Shown here in pieces: positions 51,610 through 59,783 of a stretch of 64,000 bases of DNA. Source of the stretch: Nitratireductor luteus. Lineage in GTDB: Bacteria > Pseudomonadota > Alphaproteobacteria > Rhizobiales > Rhizobiaceae. Each line of letters opens with the position of its first letter. The stretch's first letter is position 1. The notes under the pieces are model-generated. The model saw nothing but the letters and a program-made list of their open reading frames with translations, did no database searches and was not told the origin of the DNA. The stretch is from positions 186,001 through 250,000 of the forward strand of contig NZ_JAOANW010000006.1 in the NCBI RefSeq assembly GCF_026162365.1, read 5' to 3'. A program made the translations under genes and the position numbers.

Positions 51610-51965
51610 GTCCCCCCGCCTCACCCTCACCCACCCCATCTCGTCACCGCAAACGGGCCGAAGGGCGCCGGTGTTCGCCCTTATTCTCCTTCTCCCGTTC
51701 ACGGGGGTCCGAAGGACGGGCCGAGACCCATGGTTCGACCCCGGCCGGTGCCGGCAGGCGGATGAGGGGCAGCACCGACCTCCGCGACGTACGGCGGCAA
51801 AGCCGGCAAAAGCATCGCGCCACGCCGTCATTTCATATATGAACTTGCAAATCACAGATGAATGTCCCATGCTTGGACGGTCGGGAGGAGCATCGACCGG
51901 CGGCTGTCGTCTCGAACGACGCGCCCCAGCTGCCTCCGAAGCCCGACGCAAGGGAGGAACATCCT
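51610..51965. other. Intergenic region with degenerate repeat and IclR-type operator
   Basis: A 356-base stretch without a gene. Its first half (about 51660-51790) contains TTCTCCCGTTCACGGGG and TGCCGGCAGGCGGATGAGG, resembling one arm and the centre of palindromic elements common between rhizobial genes, here degenerate. The second half contains a 12-base palindrome at 51832-51843 and the leader for the small ORF at 51966. Confidence 0.45.
51832..51843. promoter_or_regulatory. IclR-type operator candidate upstream of the CoA-transferase genes
   Basis: TTCATATATGAA is a perfect palindrome about 134 bases before the small ORF and 185 before the CoA-transferase gene. The same core occurs twice in the control region of the IclR gene at 56185 and 56248, which ties this operon to that regulator. 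Confidence 0.5.
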
Positions 51966-52022
51966 GTGAACGATCCTGGGAAGAAGAAGGCCACCGCTGC
52001 GTTGGCTGCCACCGAGAAATAA
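51966..52022 (+). CDS. 18-codon leader ORF ahead of the CoA-transferase gene
   Basis: GTG 51966 is preceded by AGGGAGGAAC, the best ribosome site in this region, and the frame runs 18 codons (MNDPGKKKATAALAATEK) to TAA, ending 5 bases before the ATG of the next gene, which has almost no ribosome site of its own. The peptide is Lys/Ala-rich and would be cytoplasmic. It may serve to couple translation, or be the leftover start of a lost gene. Seen: the site and the spacing. Inferred: that it is translated. Confidence 0.4.
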   Translation: MNDPGKKKATAALAATEK

Positions 52023-52027
52023 TCCCC

Positions 52028-53188
52028 ATGCAAGAACCACATTCCCCGCCCCTCGACGGACTCGTCGTGATCGATATGAGCCAGTTCCTGTCCGGTCCTT
52101 ACTGCTCGCTGCGGCTCATGGATCTGGGCGCGCGCGTGATCAAGATCGAGCGGCCGGGCCAGGGCGACCTGTCGCGCCATCTCTACCTGAGCGACACGGA
52201 GATCGGCGGCGATTCGACCATCTTCCACGCCATCAACCGGGGCAAGGAAAGCCTCGCCATCGACCTCAAGAGCGAAGCCGACCTGGCGGCGCTGAAGAAG
52301 CTGATCGCCAGCGCCGACGTGCTGATCCAGAACTTCCGGCCCGGCGTCATCGAGCGCCTGGGGCTCGGCTATGAGACCGTCAAGCAGCTCAACCCCGGCC
52401 TCGTCTATGCTTCGATAAGCGGCTATGGCGAAGACGGCCCGTGGGTCATGCGGCCGGGGCAGGATCTGCTCGCGCAGGCGCGTTCCGGATTGATGTGGCT
52501 GAATGGCGACGAGGGACAGGGGCCGGTGCCCTTCGGCCTGGCGGTGGCCGACATGCTGGCCGGCGCGGCGGCGGCGCAGGGCATTCTGGCAGCGCTCGTC
52601 AGGCGCGGCATCAAGGGTCGCGGCGCCCATGTGCAGACGAGCCTTCTGGAAGCGCTGACCGACCTCCAGTTCGAGGTGCTGACCACCTTTCTCAATGACG
52701 GCAGGCGAATGCCCCGGCGGGCATCCACCCGCAGCGCGCATGCCTATCTGGCCGCGCCCTACGGCGTCTATCCCACGAGCGACGGCTTTCTGGCCATCGC
52801 CATGACGCCCATTCCGAAGCTGGCGGATCTGATGGAGATCGAGGCGCTGGAGCCCTACCGCGACAACCCGGCGAGCTGGTTCGCCGAACGCGACGCGATA
52901 AAGGCCATCATCGCCGGGAAGGCCGCCACGCGCACGACCGACGAATGGCTCGCCATATTGGAGCCGGCCGATATCTGGTGCTCGCGGGTCTTCGACTGGA
53001 ACGACCTGCTCGCCCATGACGGCTTCCGCATGCTCGACATGCTGCAGACCGTCACGCGCGAGGACGGCGTTTCCATCGAAACCACCACTTCGCCGATCCG
53101 CATCGACGGCGTGCGCGCCAGGATCGACCGCGCGGCGCCGCGCATCGGCGAGCAATCGGACAGGATACGCGAGGAGTTCGGCCTGTGA
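52028..53188 (+). CDS. CaiB/BaiF-family (class III) CoA-transferase
   Basis: A 386-residue cytoplasmic enzyme. Family segments are LDGLVVIDMSQFLSGPYCSLRLMDLGARVIKIERPGQGD, FHAINRGKESLAIDLKSE, NFRPGVIERLGLGYETVKQLNPGLVYASISGYGEDGP, and the catalytic Asp175 in FGLAVADMLAGAAAAQGILAAL. Such enzymes move CoA between carboxylic acids. The short length is normal. The stop overlaps the next start as GTGA. Its substrate is unknown; a CoA-transferase is not expected in a sugar-acid pathway, which is why the locus is of interest. Upstream ATGs in the long frame have no support. Confidence 0.92.
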   Translation: MQEPHSPPLDGLVVIDMSQFLSGPYCSLRLMDLGARVIKIERPGQGDLSRHLYLSDTEIGGDSTIFHAINRGKESLAIDLKSEADLAALKKLIASADVLIQNFRPGVIERLGLGYETVKQLNPGLVYASISGYGEDGPWVMRPGQDLLAQARSGLMWLNGDEGQGPVPFGLAVADMLAGAAAAQGILAALVRRGIKGRGAHVQTSLLEALTDLQFEVLTTFLNDGRRMPRRASTRSAHAYLAAPYGVYPTSDGFLAIAMTPIPKLADLMEIEALEPYRDNPASWFAERDAIKAIIAGKAATRTTDEWLAILEPADIWCSRVFDWNDLLAHDGFRMLDMLQTVTREDGVSIETTTSPIRIDGVRARIDRAAPRIGEQSDRIREEFGL

Positions 53189-54348
53189 TCAAGCTGAAGG
53201 GCATGACCTGGAGCCATCCGCGCGGCTATGATCCCATGGTCGCCTGCTCGGCGATCTGGAAGCAGACCAAAGGCGTCGAGATCGTCTGGGACAAGCGCTC
53301 GCTGCAGGACTTCGAATCCTTCCCCGTCGAAGAACTCGCCCGTCAGTACGACCTGATCGTCATCGACCATCCCCATGTCGGCCAGATCACCGAGGAAGGA
53401 TGCCTTGCCCCGCTCGACGTGGCGGGCCGCGAGGCCGAACGGGCGGCGCTGGCCGAAGGCAGCGTCGGTCGGTCCTATGCCAGCTACCAATGGCCCAGCG
53501 ATCAAGGGCCCGGCGACCGGCGGCAAGCCCGGCAGTGGGCCTTCCCCATCGACGCCGCGGCGCAGGTGCAGGCCTATCGGCCTGACCTCATCGATGCGGC
53601 GCCAAAGCGGTGGGAAGATTTGGTGAAGCTGGCGCGCGAGGGCCGCGTCCTACTGCCGCTGCGACCACCGCATTCCCTCATGAGCTTTTACACGCTCGCG
53701 GCCAATCTCGGCCATGCCTGCACCGATGAAGGCCCGGGCGCGCTCATCGAGGAAGCGGCCGGACGCACGGCCTACGACCTGTTGGCCGAACTCGCCGGCC
53801 TCGTGGACCCTGCCTGCTTCGAGATGGACCCAATCGCCGTATCGGAGGCGATGGCCGAGCCGGGCTCGACCATCGCGTCGGCGCCGCTGATCTACGGCTA
53901 CGTCAACTATGCCATGTCCGGCTTCCGGCCCCGCCGCCTTGCCTTCGCCGACATCCCGGCGGCCGGTCCCGACGGCCCGAAAGGTTCGGCCATCGGCGGC
54001 ACCGGGATCGCGGTTTCGGCGTTTAGCGCGAATGTGGAAGCGGCCATCGACTTCGCCTATTGGATCGCCGGCGCCGAGGTCCAGCGCGGGCCGTTCCCGG
54101 AGGCCGGAGGCCAGCCCGGCCACGCCGCCGGCTGGGAGGACGACGCGGTGAACGCGGCCACCGGCGATTTCTACCGCAACACCAGGCAAACGCTGGAGCA
54201 CGGCTGGCTGCGCCCGCGCCATAACGGCTACATGGCCTTCCAGCAAGAGGCCTCGGACCGGCTGAACGAAGGGCTGCGAAACGGCGAGGAAGCGGCGGGT
54301 GTCATCGGTAGTCTGAACGCGATGTTCGCCGCGAGTTTTGGCCGGTAA
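53185..54348 (+). CDS. Extracellular solute-binding-like protein lacking a signal peptide
   Basis: A 387-residue protein of the ABC sugar-binding protein fold (family 1-like), with MTWSHPRGYDPMVACSAIWKQTKGVEIVWDKRSLQDFESFPVEELARQYDLIVIDHPHVGQITEEGCLAPLD as the first lobe and WAFPIDAAAQVQAYRPDLI... and AIGGTGIAVSAFSANVEAAIDFAYWIAGAEVQRGPFPEAGGQPGH later. There is no hydrophobic leader at either the GTG start 53185 or ATG 53203, so it should remain in the cytoplasm. It is translationally coupled to the CoA-transferase and followed by a terminator, with no permease. It may have been recruited as an intracellular binding protein. Confidence 0.85.
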   Translation: MIKLKGMTWSHPRGYDPMVACSAIWKQTKGVEIVWDKRSLQDFESFPVEELARQYDLIVIDHPHVGQITEEGCLAPLDVAGREAERAALAEGSVGRSYASYQWPSDQGPGDRRQARQWAFPIDAAAQVQAYRPDLIDAAPKRWEDLVKLAREGRVLLPLRPPHSLMSFYTLAANLGHACTDEGPGALIEEAAGRTAYDLLAELAGLVDPACFEMDPIAVSEAMAEPGSTIASAPLIYGYVNYAMSGFRPRRLAFADIPAAGPDGPKGSAIGGTGIAVSAFSANVEAAIDFAYWIAGAEVQRGPFPEAGGQPGHAAGWEDDAVNAATGDFYRNTRQTLEHGWLRPRHNGYMAFQQEASDRLNEGLRNGEEAAGVIGSLNAMFAASFGR

Positions 54349-54374
54349 AAAAACCGGCCAGGACCGCTTTTTTT
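54340..54374 (+). terminator. Intrinsic terminator-like hairpin after the SBP-like gene
   Basis: GGCCGGT (54340-54346) pairs with ACCGGCC (54353-54359) around a loop of six A; eight bases later a run of seven T follows (54368-54374). The stop codon TAA lies inside the hairpin. It separates this operon from the convergent amidohydrolase gene. Confidence 0.55.
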
Positions 54375-54465
54375 CAGCCGAAACCGCCCGATCCGCCGCG
54401 ATTTTGAGCCGGAAACCGGCCGAAATCCCCTGAAAATTGCCCCTTTTCGGACCGTTTCTCCGCCC

Positions 54466-55305
54466 TCAGCCCAGACCCCAGATCCGCTTGGCGTTCTCGC
54501 GATAGACCTTGGCGCGCTCGCGGGCGGTGCAGCCGCCGAACAGCGCCTGGGTCGCCGCCGCCCAGGGCGACAGGCCGCCGCCGAGCGTGCAGACGGGCCA
54601 GTCGCTGCCCCAGACGAGGCGGTCGAAGCCGAAGCATTCGGCGGTGTGCTCGACATAGGGCCGCAGCGTGTCGAGCGTCCACGTCTCCGCATCCGCATAG
54701 GCGATCACGCCGGAAATCTTGCCCACCACATTGGGGCGCTTTGCGATCTCGCGCATATGGCTGCGCCACGGCTCCATCGCCTCGCCCTTTATGTCGGGCA
54801 CGCCGCAATGGTCGAGGATGAACTGCACGTCTGGAGCCAGGTCGATGAGCTCGACGGCGCGGGGGATCTGGTGCGGCAGCACGCAGAGGTCGAAGGTGAA
54901 GCGGGTGCCGGAAAGGCGCTTGATGTTCTCGCGGAACAAGGGGGCTTCGGAGAGCTCATCCGGCATCACATGCAGCACGCGCCGGAATCCCTTCACCAGC
55001 GGGTTTTCCTGCTGACGCTCGACAAGCGCGGCAAAGCCTTCTTCCTCCGGCCGGGCGGACGAGATGGCGCCGACGATGAGGCTGCCTTCGCGGGCGGCAA
55101 GGCCCGCGACATAGTCGGTCTCGCGCTCGATCAGGGCGGGGGCGACATCCACCTCCATATGCAGGGCAGCCTCGATGCCGACGCGCCGGGCCTCGCGCTC
55201 ATAGCTCTCATAGAGGAAGTCGCGGTTCAGCGCCGCCGCGCCGCCGAGCCAGGGATAGTCCAGCGCAGCCTTGTCGATGACATGCAGATGCGTGTCGATG
55301 AACAT
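54466..55305 (-). CDS. Amidohydrolase-2 family lactonase-like hydrolase (possible L-fuconolactonase)
   Basis: A 279-residue TIM-barrel metal hydrolase. The HxH motif is in FIDTHLHVID (His6, His8), then ALHMEVD, GFRRVLHVMPDELSE, FILDHCGVPDI (His ligand) and the terminal Asp in RLVWGSDWPVCTLGGG. The family includes L-fuconolactonase, L-rhamnono-lactonase and 2-pyrone-4,6-dicarboxylate hydrolase; the neighbourhood favours a sugar lactonase. Start ATG 55305 has GGAGGGGAG upstream. It probably forms an operon with the IclR gene 72 bases upstream. Confidence 0.85.
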   Translation of the reverse strand: MFIDTHLHVIDKAALDYPWLGGAAALNRDFLYESYEREARRVGIEAALHMEVDVAPALIERETDYVAGLAAREGSLIVGAISSARPEEEGFAALVERQQENPLVKGFRRVLHVMPDELSEAPLFRENIKRLSGTRFTFDLCVLPHQIPRAVELIDLAPDVQFILDHCGVPDIKGEAMEPWRSHMREIAKRPNVVGKISGVIAYADAETWTLDTLRPYVEHTAECFGFDRLVWGSDWPVCTLGGGLSPWAAATQALFGGCTARERAKVYRENAKRIWGLG

Positions 55306-55377
55306 CGTCTATTCTCCCCTCCCCGGGGATTTCTCGGATGGGGGCGACCGGCTCAAGACGACCGCCTCGGACAGAAC

Positions 55378-56160
55378 TCATATGTGGCGCATTCCCGCAC
55401 CGGCCAGCTCCGAAAGTTTCCCGGCGGTCTTCAGCACCAGTTGCATGGTGCCGGAGATGTCGGGGCCGGCCTGCGGCCCCACCAGTGCGATGTAGGGCAC
55501 GGTCAGCGCCGCGATGGACTTGCCATCGGGACCTAGCACCGGGGCCGACAGGTTGAACACCCCCGCGGTCTGGGCACTCGGCATCAATTCATAGCCGCGA
55601 TCGCGTATCTGATCCAGCCGGTCGAAGAACTCCGGCGAAAGTTCCGGCTTCTCGTTGCTGCGCGCGTTCTCGGTGATCATCATCTCGCGCTCCTCGGGCG
55701 AGCGGAACGCCAGCAGAATATGGCCCGACCCGGTGTCGAACAGGCCGATATGCGAGCCGACGCGGATCGATATGCCCCAATAGCCCGGCGCCTCCTGCTG
55801 GGCGATGACGACTGCAAAACCACGGTCGAAGACGGCGAGCTGATTCGCCTGGCGCGTCATCTCCGCAAGCTCGCGCATCAGCGGCGTGGCATAGGAGACG
55901 AGGCGGCGCACGGGAGCGTGCAGCTGGGCGAGACCGAACAGTTTCAATGTCAGCGCATAGCGGTCGCCGTCGATGCGCGTCACGTATCCGCGCCGCACCA
56001 GCCGGTCCAGCATGCGGTAGAACTCGTTGGGGCTGCGCTCGAGCTTCTTGGCGATCTCGGCCTGGGTCAGCCCGCCATCGACGCCGGCCAGCAATTCGAG
56101 AATGTCGAGACCCTTGTCCAGGGCGGGCGCGCGGTAGCGTTCGCTGTCTTCACCGGTCAC
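55378..56160 (-). CDS. IclR-family transcriptional regulator
   Basis: A 260-residue regulator. The winged helix spans residues ~10-75 (ALDKGLDILELLAGVDGGLTQAEIAKKLERSPNEFYRMLDRLVRRGYVTRIDGDRYALTLKLFGLAQ). The effector domain follows with HAPVRRLVSYATPLMRELAEMTRQANQLAVFD, VGSHIGLFDTGSGHILLAF and GVFNLSAPVLGPDGKSIAALTVPYI. GTG 56160 with GGAG six bases upstream is the best start. Two copies of a TTCATATA motif lie between it and the divergent transporter operon. Confidence 0.9.
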   Translation of the reverse strand: MTGEDSERYRAPALDKGLDILELLAGVDGGLTQAEIAKKLERSPNEFYRMLDRLVRRGYVTRIDGDRYALTLKLFGLAQLHAPVRRLVSYATPLMRELAEMTRQANQLAVFDRGFAVVIAQQEAPGYWGISIRVGSHIGLFDTGSGHILLAFRSPEEREMMITENARSNEKPELSPEFFDRLDQIRDRGYELMPSAQTAGVFNLSAPVLGPDGKSIAALTVPYIALVGPQAGPDISGTMQLVLKTAGKLSELAGAGMRHI

Positions 56161-56184
56161 GGCTTTCTCCAGTAAATTTTCGGC

Positions 56185-56259
56185 TTCATATACGGAAACG
56201 GCGGCGCAAAGCAACGACATTGCGCTTGACGCCCCATGAATGGAATGTTTGTATATGAA
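56185..56259. promoter_or_regulatory. Paired IclR-type sites and transporter promoter
   Basis: TTCATATACGGA at 56185 and TTTGTATATGAA at 56248-56259 (inverse TTCATATACAAA) share the core TTCATATAC; a third copy is at 51832. A -35-like TTGACG (56226-56231) precedes the right-hand site, which then overlaps the -10 position, as expected for repression. Confidence 0.5.
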
Positions 56260-56344
56260 TTAAGCTCTCGTCTTTGCAGAGCGACGCCTGTCGACGCTTC
56301 CGACGAAATTCGGATGGATGCGTCTGTTGTTTGGGAGGAAATCC

Positions 56345-57664
56345 ATGAAACGTTTCGTCACCGGCGCGTCCGCCGGCGTAATCGCGCTGGCAATCGGCGC
56401 GGGCTCGGCAATGGCGCAGGAACTGCCCGGTAAATTCGACGGCGTCACGATCGACGCCAAGCTCATCGGCGGCCAGCAATACGAGGCGCTCTACGCGCGC
56501 ATCGCCGAATGGGAGCAGGCGACCGGGGCCAAGGTCAACGTCGTCTCCAAGAAGAACCATTTCGAGCTCGACAAGGAGATCAAGTCCGACATCGCAACCG
56601 GCACGATAAGCTGGTGCGTGGGCTCCAACCACTCCTCCTTCGCGCCACAATATCCGGGCATCTACGCCGATCTTTCCGCGCTGCTTCCCAGCGAGGAGAT
56701 CGAGGCTTTCGTTCCGGCCAATATCGCCGCCTCCACGCTCGGCGGCAAGCTGGTGATGCTGCCGCGCGCGCAGTTCGACGTTTCGGCGCTCTATTATCAG
56801 AAGAGCCTTTACGAGGACGAGGCCAAGGCGGCCGAGTTCAAGGAGCAGTACGGCTACGACCTGGCGCCGCCCGAGACATGGGAACAGGTCGCCGACCAGG
56901 CCAAGTTCTTCGCCAACCCGCCGGATTTCTACGGCACGCAATATGCCGGCAAGGAAGAAGCCATCAATGGCCGCTTCTATGAAATGCTCGTCGCCGAAGG
57001 CGGCGAATATCTGAACGCCGATGGCGAGCCCGCCTTCAACTCGGAAGCCGGCGTGCGCGCGCTCGACTGGTTCGTCGACCTCTACAAGGCCAGGGCCGTT
57101 CCGGCCGGCACCACCAACTATCTGTGGGACGATCTTGGTCAGGGCTTTGCCTCCGGCACCGTCGCGCTCAATCTCGACTGGCCGGGCTGGGCCGCGTTCT
57201 TCAACGATCCGGCTTCCTCCAAGGTCGCCGGCAATGTCGGCGTGAAAGTGCAGCCGAAGGGATCTTCGGGCAAGCGCACCGGCTGGTCCGGCCATCACGG
57301 CTTCTCGGTTACCGAAAGCTGCGGCGACAAGGAAGCCGCCGCGTCGCTGGTCTGGTGGCTGACCAACGAGGACAGCCAGAAGCTGGAAGCCTCCGCCGGC
57401 CCGCTGCCCACTCGCACCGCGGTCTGGGAATGGGTGGTTGCCGAGGCCGAAGGCGATGCCTACCGCCAGGAAGTGCTCACCGCATTCCAGCAGGCGGCCG
57501 AGCATGCGTTCCCGGTACCGCAGACGGCTTCATGGATCGAGATCTCGAATGCCGTCTATCCTGAGCTGCAAGCCGCCATTCTCGGCGACAAGACATCTCA
57601 GCAGGCGCTCGACGAGGCTGCCCAGAAGGCGACGGAAATCCTCGAGGATGCGGGCGAACTATAA
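56345..57664 (+). CDS. Sugar ABC importer solute-binding protein
   Basis: A 439-residue periplasmic protein with signal peptide MKRFVTGASAGVIALAIGAGSAMAQ; GGGAGGAAA lies before ATG 56345. Family 1 extracellular binding-protein segments include ELPGKFDGVTIDAKLIGGQQYEALYARIAEWEQATGAKVNVVSKKNHFELDKEIKSDIATG and GLDWF/ALDWFVDLYKARAVPAGTTNYLWDDLGQGFASGTVALNLDWPGW. First gene of the large plus-strand operon; ligand is probably the deoxyhexose or sugar acid degraded by the downstream enzymes, L-fucose being the leading candidate. It is followed by a 347-base gap holding a palindromic element. Confidence 0.92.
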   Translation: MKRFVTGASAGVIALAIGAGSAMAQELPGKFDGVTIDAKLIGGQQYEALYARIAEWEQATGAKVNVVSKKNHFELDKEIKSDIATGTISWCVGSNHSSFAPQYPGIYADLSALLPSEEIEAFVPANIAASTLGGKLVMLPRAQFDVSALYYQKSLYEDEAKAAEFKEQYGYDLAPPETWEQVADQAKFFANPPDFYGTQYAGKEEAINGRFYEMLVAEGGEYLNADGEPAFNSEAGVRALDWFVDLYKARAVPAGTTNYLWDDLGQGFASGTVALNLDWPGWAAFFNDPASSKVAGNVGVKVQPKGSSGKRTGWSGHHGFSVTESCGDKEAAASLVWWLTNEDSQKLEASAGPLPTRTAVWEWVVAEAEGDAYRQEVLTAFQQAAEHAFPVPQTASWIEISNAVYPELQAAILGDKTSQQALDEAAQKATEILEDAGEL

Positions 57665-58011
57665 GCTCCCAACGGGGGAGGGCTCAAGATCCTTCCTCGC
57701 ATGACGGCCAACTCCGGCGCGCCGAAAGGCGCGCCGCCTTTTCTGAAACCGTGAGTGTCGACAGACCCTGATCCTACAGATGCGTTTGACGCCGCGCCCT
57801 GCGGTACCCCCCTCTGCCCTGCCGGGCATCTCCCCCTCAAGGGGGGAGATTGGCTATCATGAACGGTTTCGCCAAACTCTAGAAGACGAAGCGAAACATC
57901 GATGAAGAAATGATCTCCCCCCTTGAGGGGGAGATGTCCGGCAGGACAGAGGGGGTGTGAAGGGCGCGGCGTGGAACGCAACTGGAGAACGAACTTGAGG
58001 CGAAGCATCCC
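57665..58011. other. Gap between SBP and permease genes
   Basis: 347 bases without a gene, mostly taken up by the large palindromic element at 57790-57971. A run GCGCGCCGAAAGGCGCGCCGCC near 57715 can fold into a small hairpin of its own (GGCGCGCC and its inverse). I see no promoter or RNA gene; transcription presumably reads through to the permeases. Confidence 0.55.
57790..57971. repeat. Long palindromic intergenic repeat element inside the transport operon
   Basis: The arm 57790-57850 (61 bases) and the arm 57913-57971 (59 bases) are near-perfect inverse copies, with the inner section CATCTCCCCCTCAAGGGGGG and its partner the best conserved, around a 62-base centre that itself contains an inverted GGTTTCGC/GCGAAAC pair. 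Elements beginning and ending with the CCCCCTCTG...TGCCGG type are familiar from rhizobial genomes (RIME-like families); membership needs a genome search. Confidence 0.75.
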
Positions 58012-58908
58012 ATGAAAAGCTGGCGACTACCGGCGCCCTTCCTGCTCCTCTTGCCGACCTTCATCGTACTGGCCGCCGTTGTCGTCGTGCCGCTGCTGCT
58101 TTCGCTCTATTCCAGCTTCACGCCCTTCAGGCTGACACGGCCCGATTCCATCTGGATCTTCATCGGGTTCCGCAATTACGAGCGGCTTCTGGCCGACTGG
58201 GACTTCTGGGTGGCTTTCGGCCGCACGGTCCTGCTCCTGACCGTCGCGCTCAATCTGGAAATGATCCTCGGGCTGGGGCTCGCCATGCTGGTGGAAAAGG
58301 CCACGCGGGGCCAGCGAGCCTTACGCACCGTCATGATGTTTCCGATGATGTTCTCGCCCATCCTCGTGGGCTTCCAGTTCAAGTTCATGTTCAACGACAA
58401 TATCGGCCTCATCAACAACGCGCTGCAGTCGCTGGGGCTGACCGACCGGGCGATCCCCTGGCTGATCGACGGCACGCTCGCCTTCATCGCGATTCTGACG
58501 GCCGAAGTCTGGTCCTCGACCTCCGTCTTCGCGATCTTCATCCTGTCCGGGCTGATGGCCATGCCGAAGGAGCCGATGGAGGCCGCCCGCGTCGACGGCT
58601 GCACGCCGTGGCAGACCTTCCGCTACGTCACCTGGCCCTTCATCATGCCTTTTGCCTTCATCGCCATGACCATCCGCTCTCTAGACATCGCCCGCGCCTA
58701 TGACATCGTGAAGATCATGACCGATGGCGGACCGGCCAAGCGCACCGAGATCCTGTGGACGCTGATCGCCCGCACCGGCTATTCCGACGCACGCATGGGA
58801 CTGGCCAACGCGATGGCCTATTTCGCGATCTTCCTGTCGATCGTGTTCACGGTCATCTTCTTCCGCAAACTGGCGCAGGCGCGCAGCCAGATCGGGGCGG
58901 AGTGGTAG
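58012..58908 (+). CDS. Sugar ABC importer permease (MalF type)
   Basis: A 298-residue permease with six membrane segments from FLLLLPTFIVLAAVVVVPLLLSLYSSF. The EAA loop is KEPMEAARVDGCTPWQTFRYVTWPFIMPFAF. The stop codon lies 2 bases before the next permease start. It forms the channel with the gene at 58911 for the substrate of the binding protein at 56345. Confidence 0.92.
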   Translation: MKSWRLPAPFLLLLPTFIVLAAVVVVPLLLSLYSSFTPFRLTRPDSIWIFIGFRNYERLLADWDFWVAFGRTVLLLTVALNLEMILGLGLAMLVEKATRGQRALRTVMMFPMMFSPILVGFQFKFMFNDNIGLINNALQSLGLTDRAIPWLIDGTLAFIAILTAEVWSSTSVFAIFILSGLMAMPKEPMEAARVDGCTPWQTFRYVTWPFIMPFAFIAMTIRSLDIARAYDIVKIMTDGGPAKRTEILWTLIARTGYSDARMGLANAMAYFAIFLSIVFTVIFFRKLAQARSQIGAEW

Positions 58909-58910
58909 AG

Positions 58911-59777
58911 ATGGACAAGAACGCCACACACCGCGTCAAGCGCGGCTTTCTCAAAGCGGCCCATCTTTTTGGCCTGTTCATCGCCATGGCGATCATCTGC
59001 CTGCCGGGCCTTTGGATCGTATTGTCCTCGCTGCGCCCGACGGTCGAGATCATGGCCAAGCCGCCAGTCTGGATTCCGAGAAACCTTTCCTTCGACGCCT
59101 ATATCGCTATGTTCTCGGGCGTCGGCCAGGGCGGCATTCCGGTGATCGAGTATTTCCGCAATTCGCTCGTCATCTCCGTCACCTCGACGGTGATCGCGCT
59201 CGCCATCGGCATGGCCGGCGGCTACGCGTTCGCGCGCTACCGCTTTGCCTTCAAATCCTCGATCTTCCTGGGCTTCATGCTGACGCGGACCGTGCCCGGC
59301 ATCGCCCTGTCGCTTCCGCTCTTCTACGTCTATGCGAAGCTCGGCATCATCGACACGCATTTCGGGCTGATCATGGCCTATGTCGCGCTCAACGTGCCCT
59401 TTACCGTGTGGCTGATCGACGGCTTCTTCCGCCAGGTGCCGAAGGACCTGGCGGAAGCCGCACAGATCGACGGCTGCACGCGCTGGCAGGCCTTCTGGCA
59501 GGTCGAGTTTCCGCTGGCCCGCCCCGGCATCGCCTCGGCCGGCATCTTCGCCTTCCTCATCTCGTGGAACGAATTCGCGCTCGCCTCGCAGCTCACCCGC
59601 TCGGTGAACTCGAAGACATTGCCGGTCGGCCTCCTCGATTACACGGCCGAGTTCACCATCGACTGGCGCGGCATGTGCGCGCTGGCTGTGGTGATGATCA
59701 TCCCGGCGCTGACCCTCACCTTCATCGTCCAGAAGCACCTCGTATCGGGCCTCACCTCCGGCGCGGTGAAAGGATAA
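58911..59777 (+). CDS. Sugar ABC importer permease (MalG type)
   Basis: A 288-residue permease. The first helix is AAHLFGLFIAMAIICLPGLWIVLSSL; the EAA loop is LAEAAQIDGCTRWQAFWQVEFPLARPGIASAG; the C-terminal end is VQKHLVSGLTSGAVKG, typical of MalG-type subunits. ATG 58911 follows the MalF-type gene directly; a longer upstream frame is a shadow inside that gene. Confidence 0.92.
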   Translation: MDKNATHRVKRGFLKAAHLFGLFIAMAIICLPGLWIVLSSLRPTVEIMAKPPVWIPRNLSFDAYIAMFSGVGQGGIPVIEYFRNSLVISVTSTVIALAIGMAGGYAFARYRFAFKSSIFLGFMLTRTVPGIALSLPLFYVYAKLGIIDTHFGLIMAYVALNVPFTVWLIDGFFRQVPKDLAEAAQIDGCTRWQAFWQVEFPLARPGIASAGIFAFLISWNEFALASQLTRSVNSKTLPVGLLDYTAEFTIDWRGMCALAVVMIIPALTLTFIVQKHLVSGLTSGAVKG

Positions 59778-59783
59778 AATCAT

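Noticed and set aside
54375-54465. Second terminator for the amidohydrolase on the minus strand (GCCGGTTTCCGGC)
   Set aside because: The stem is only five base pairs with a three-base loop and there is no T-run, so it is not well supported.
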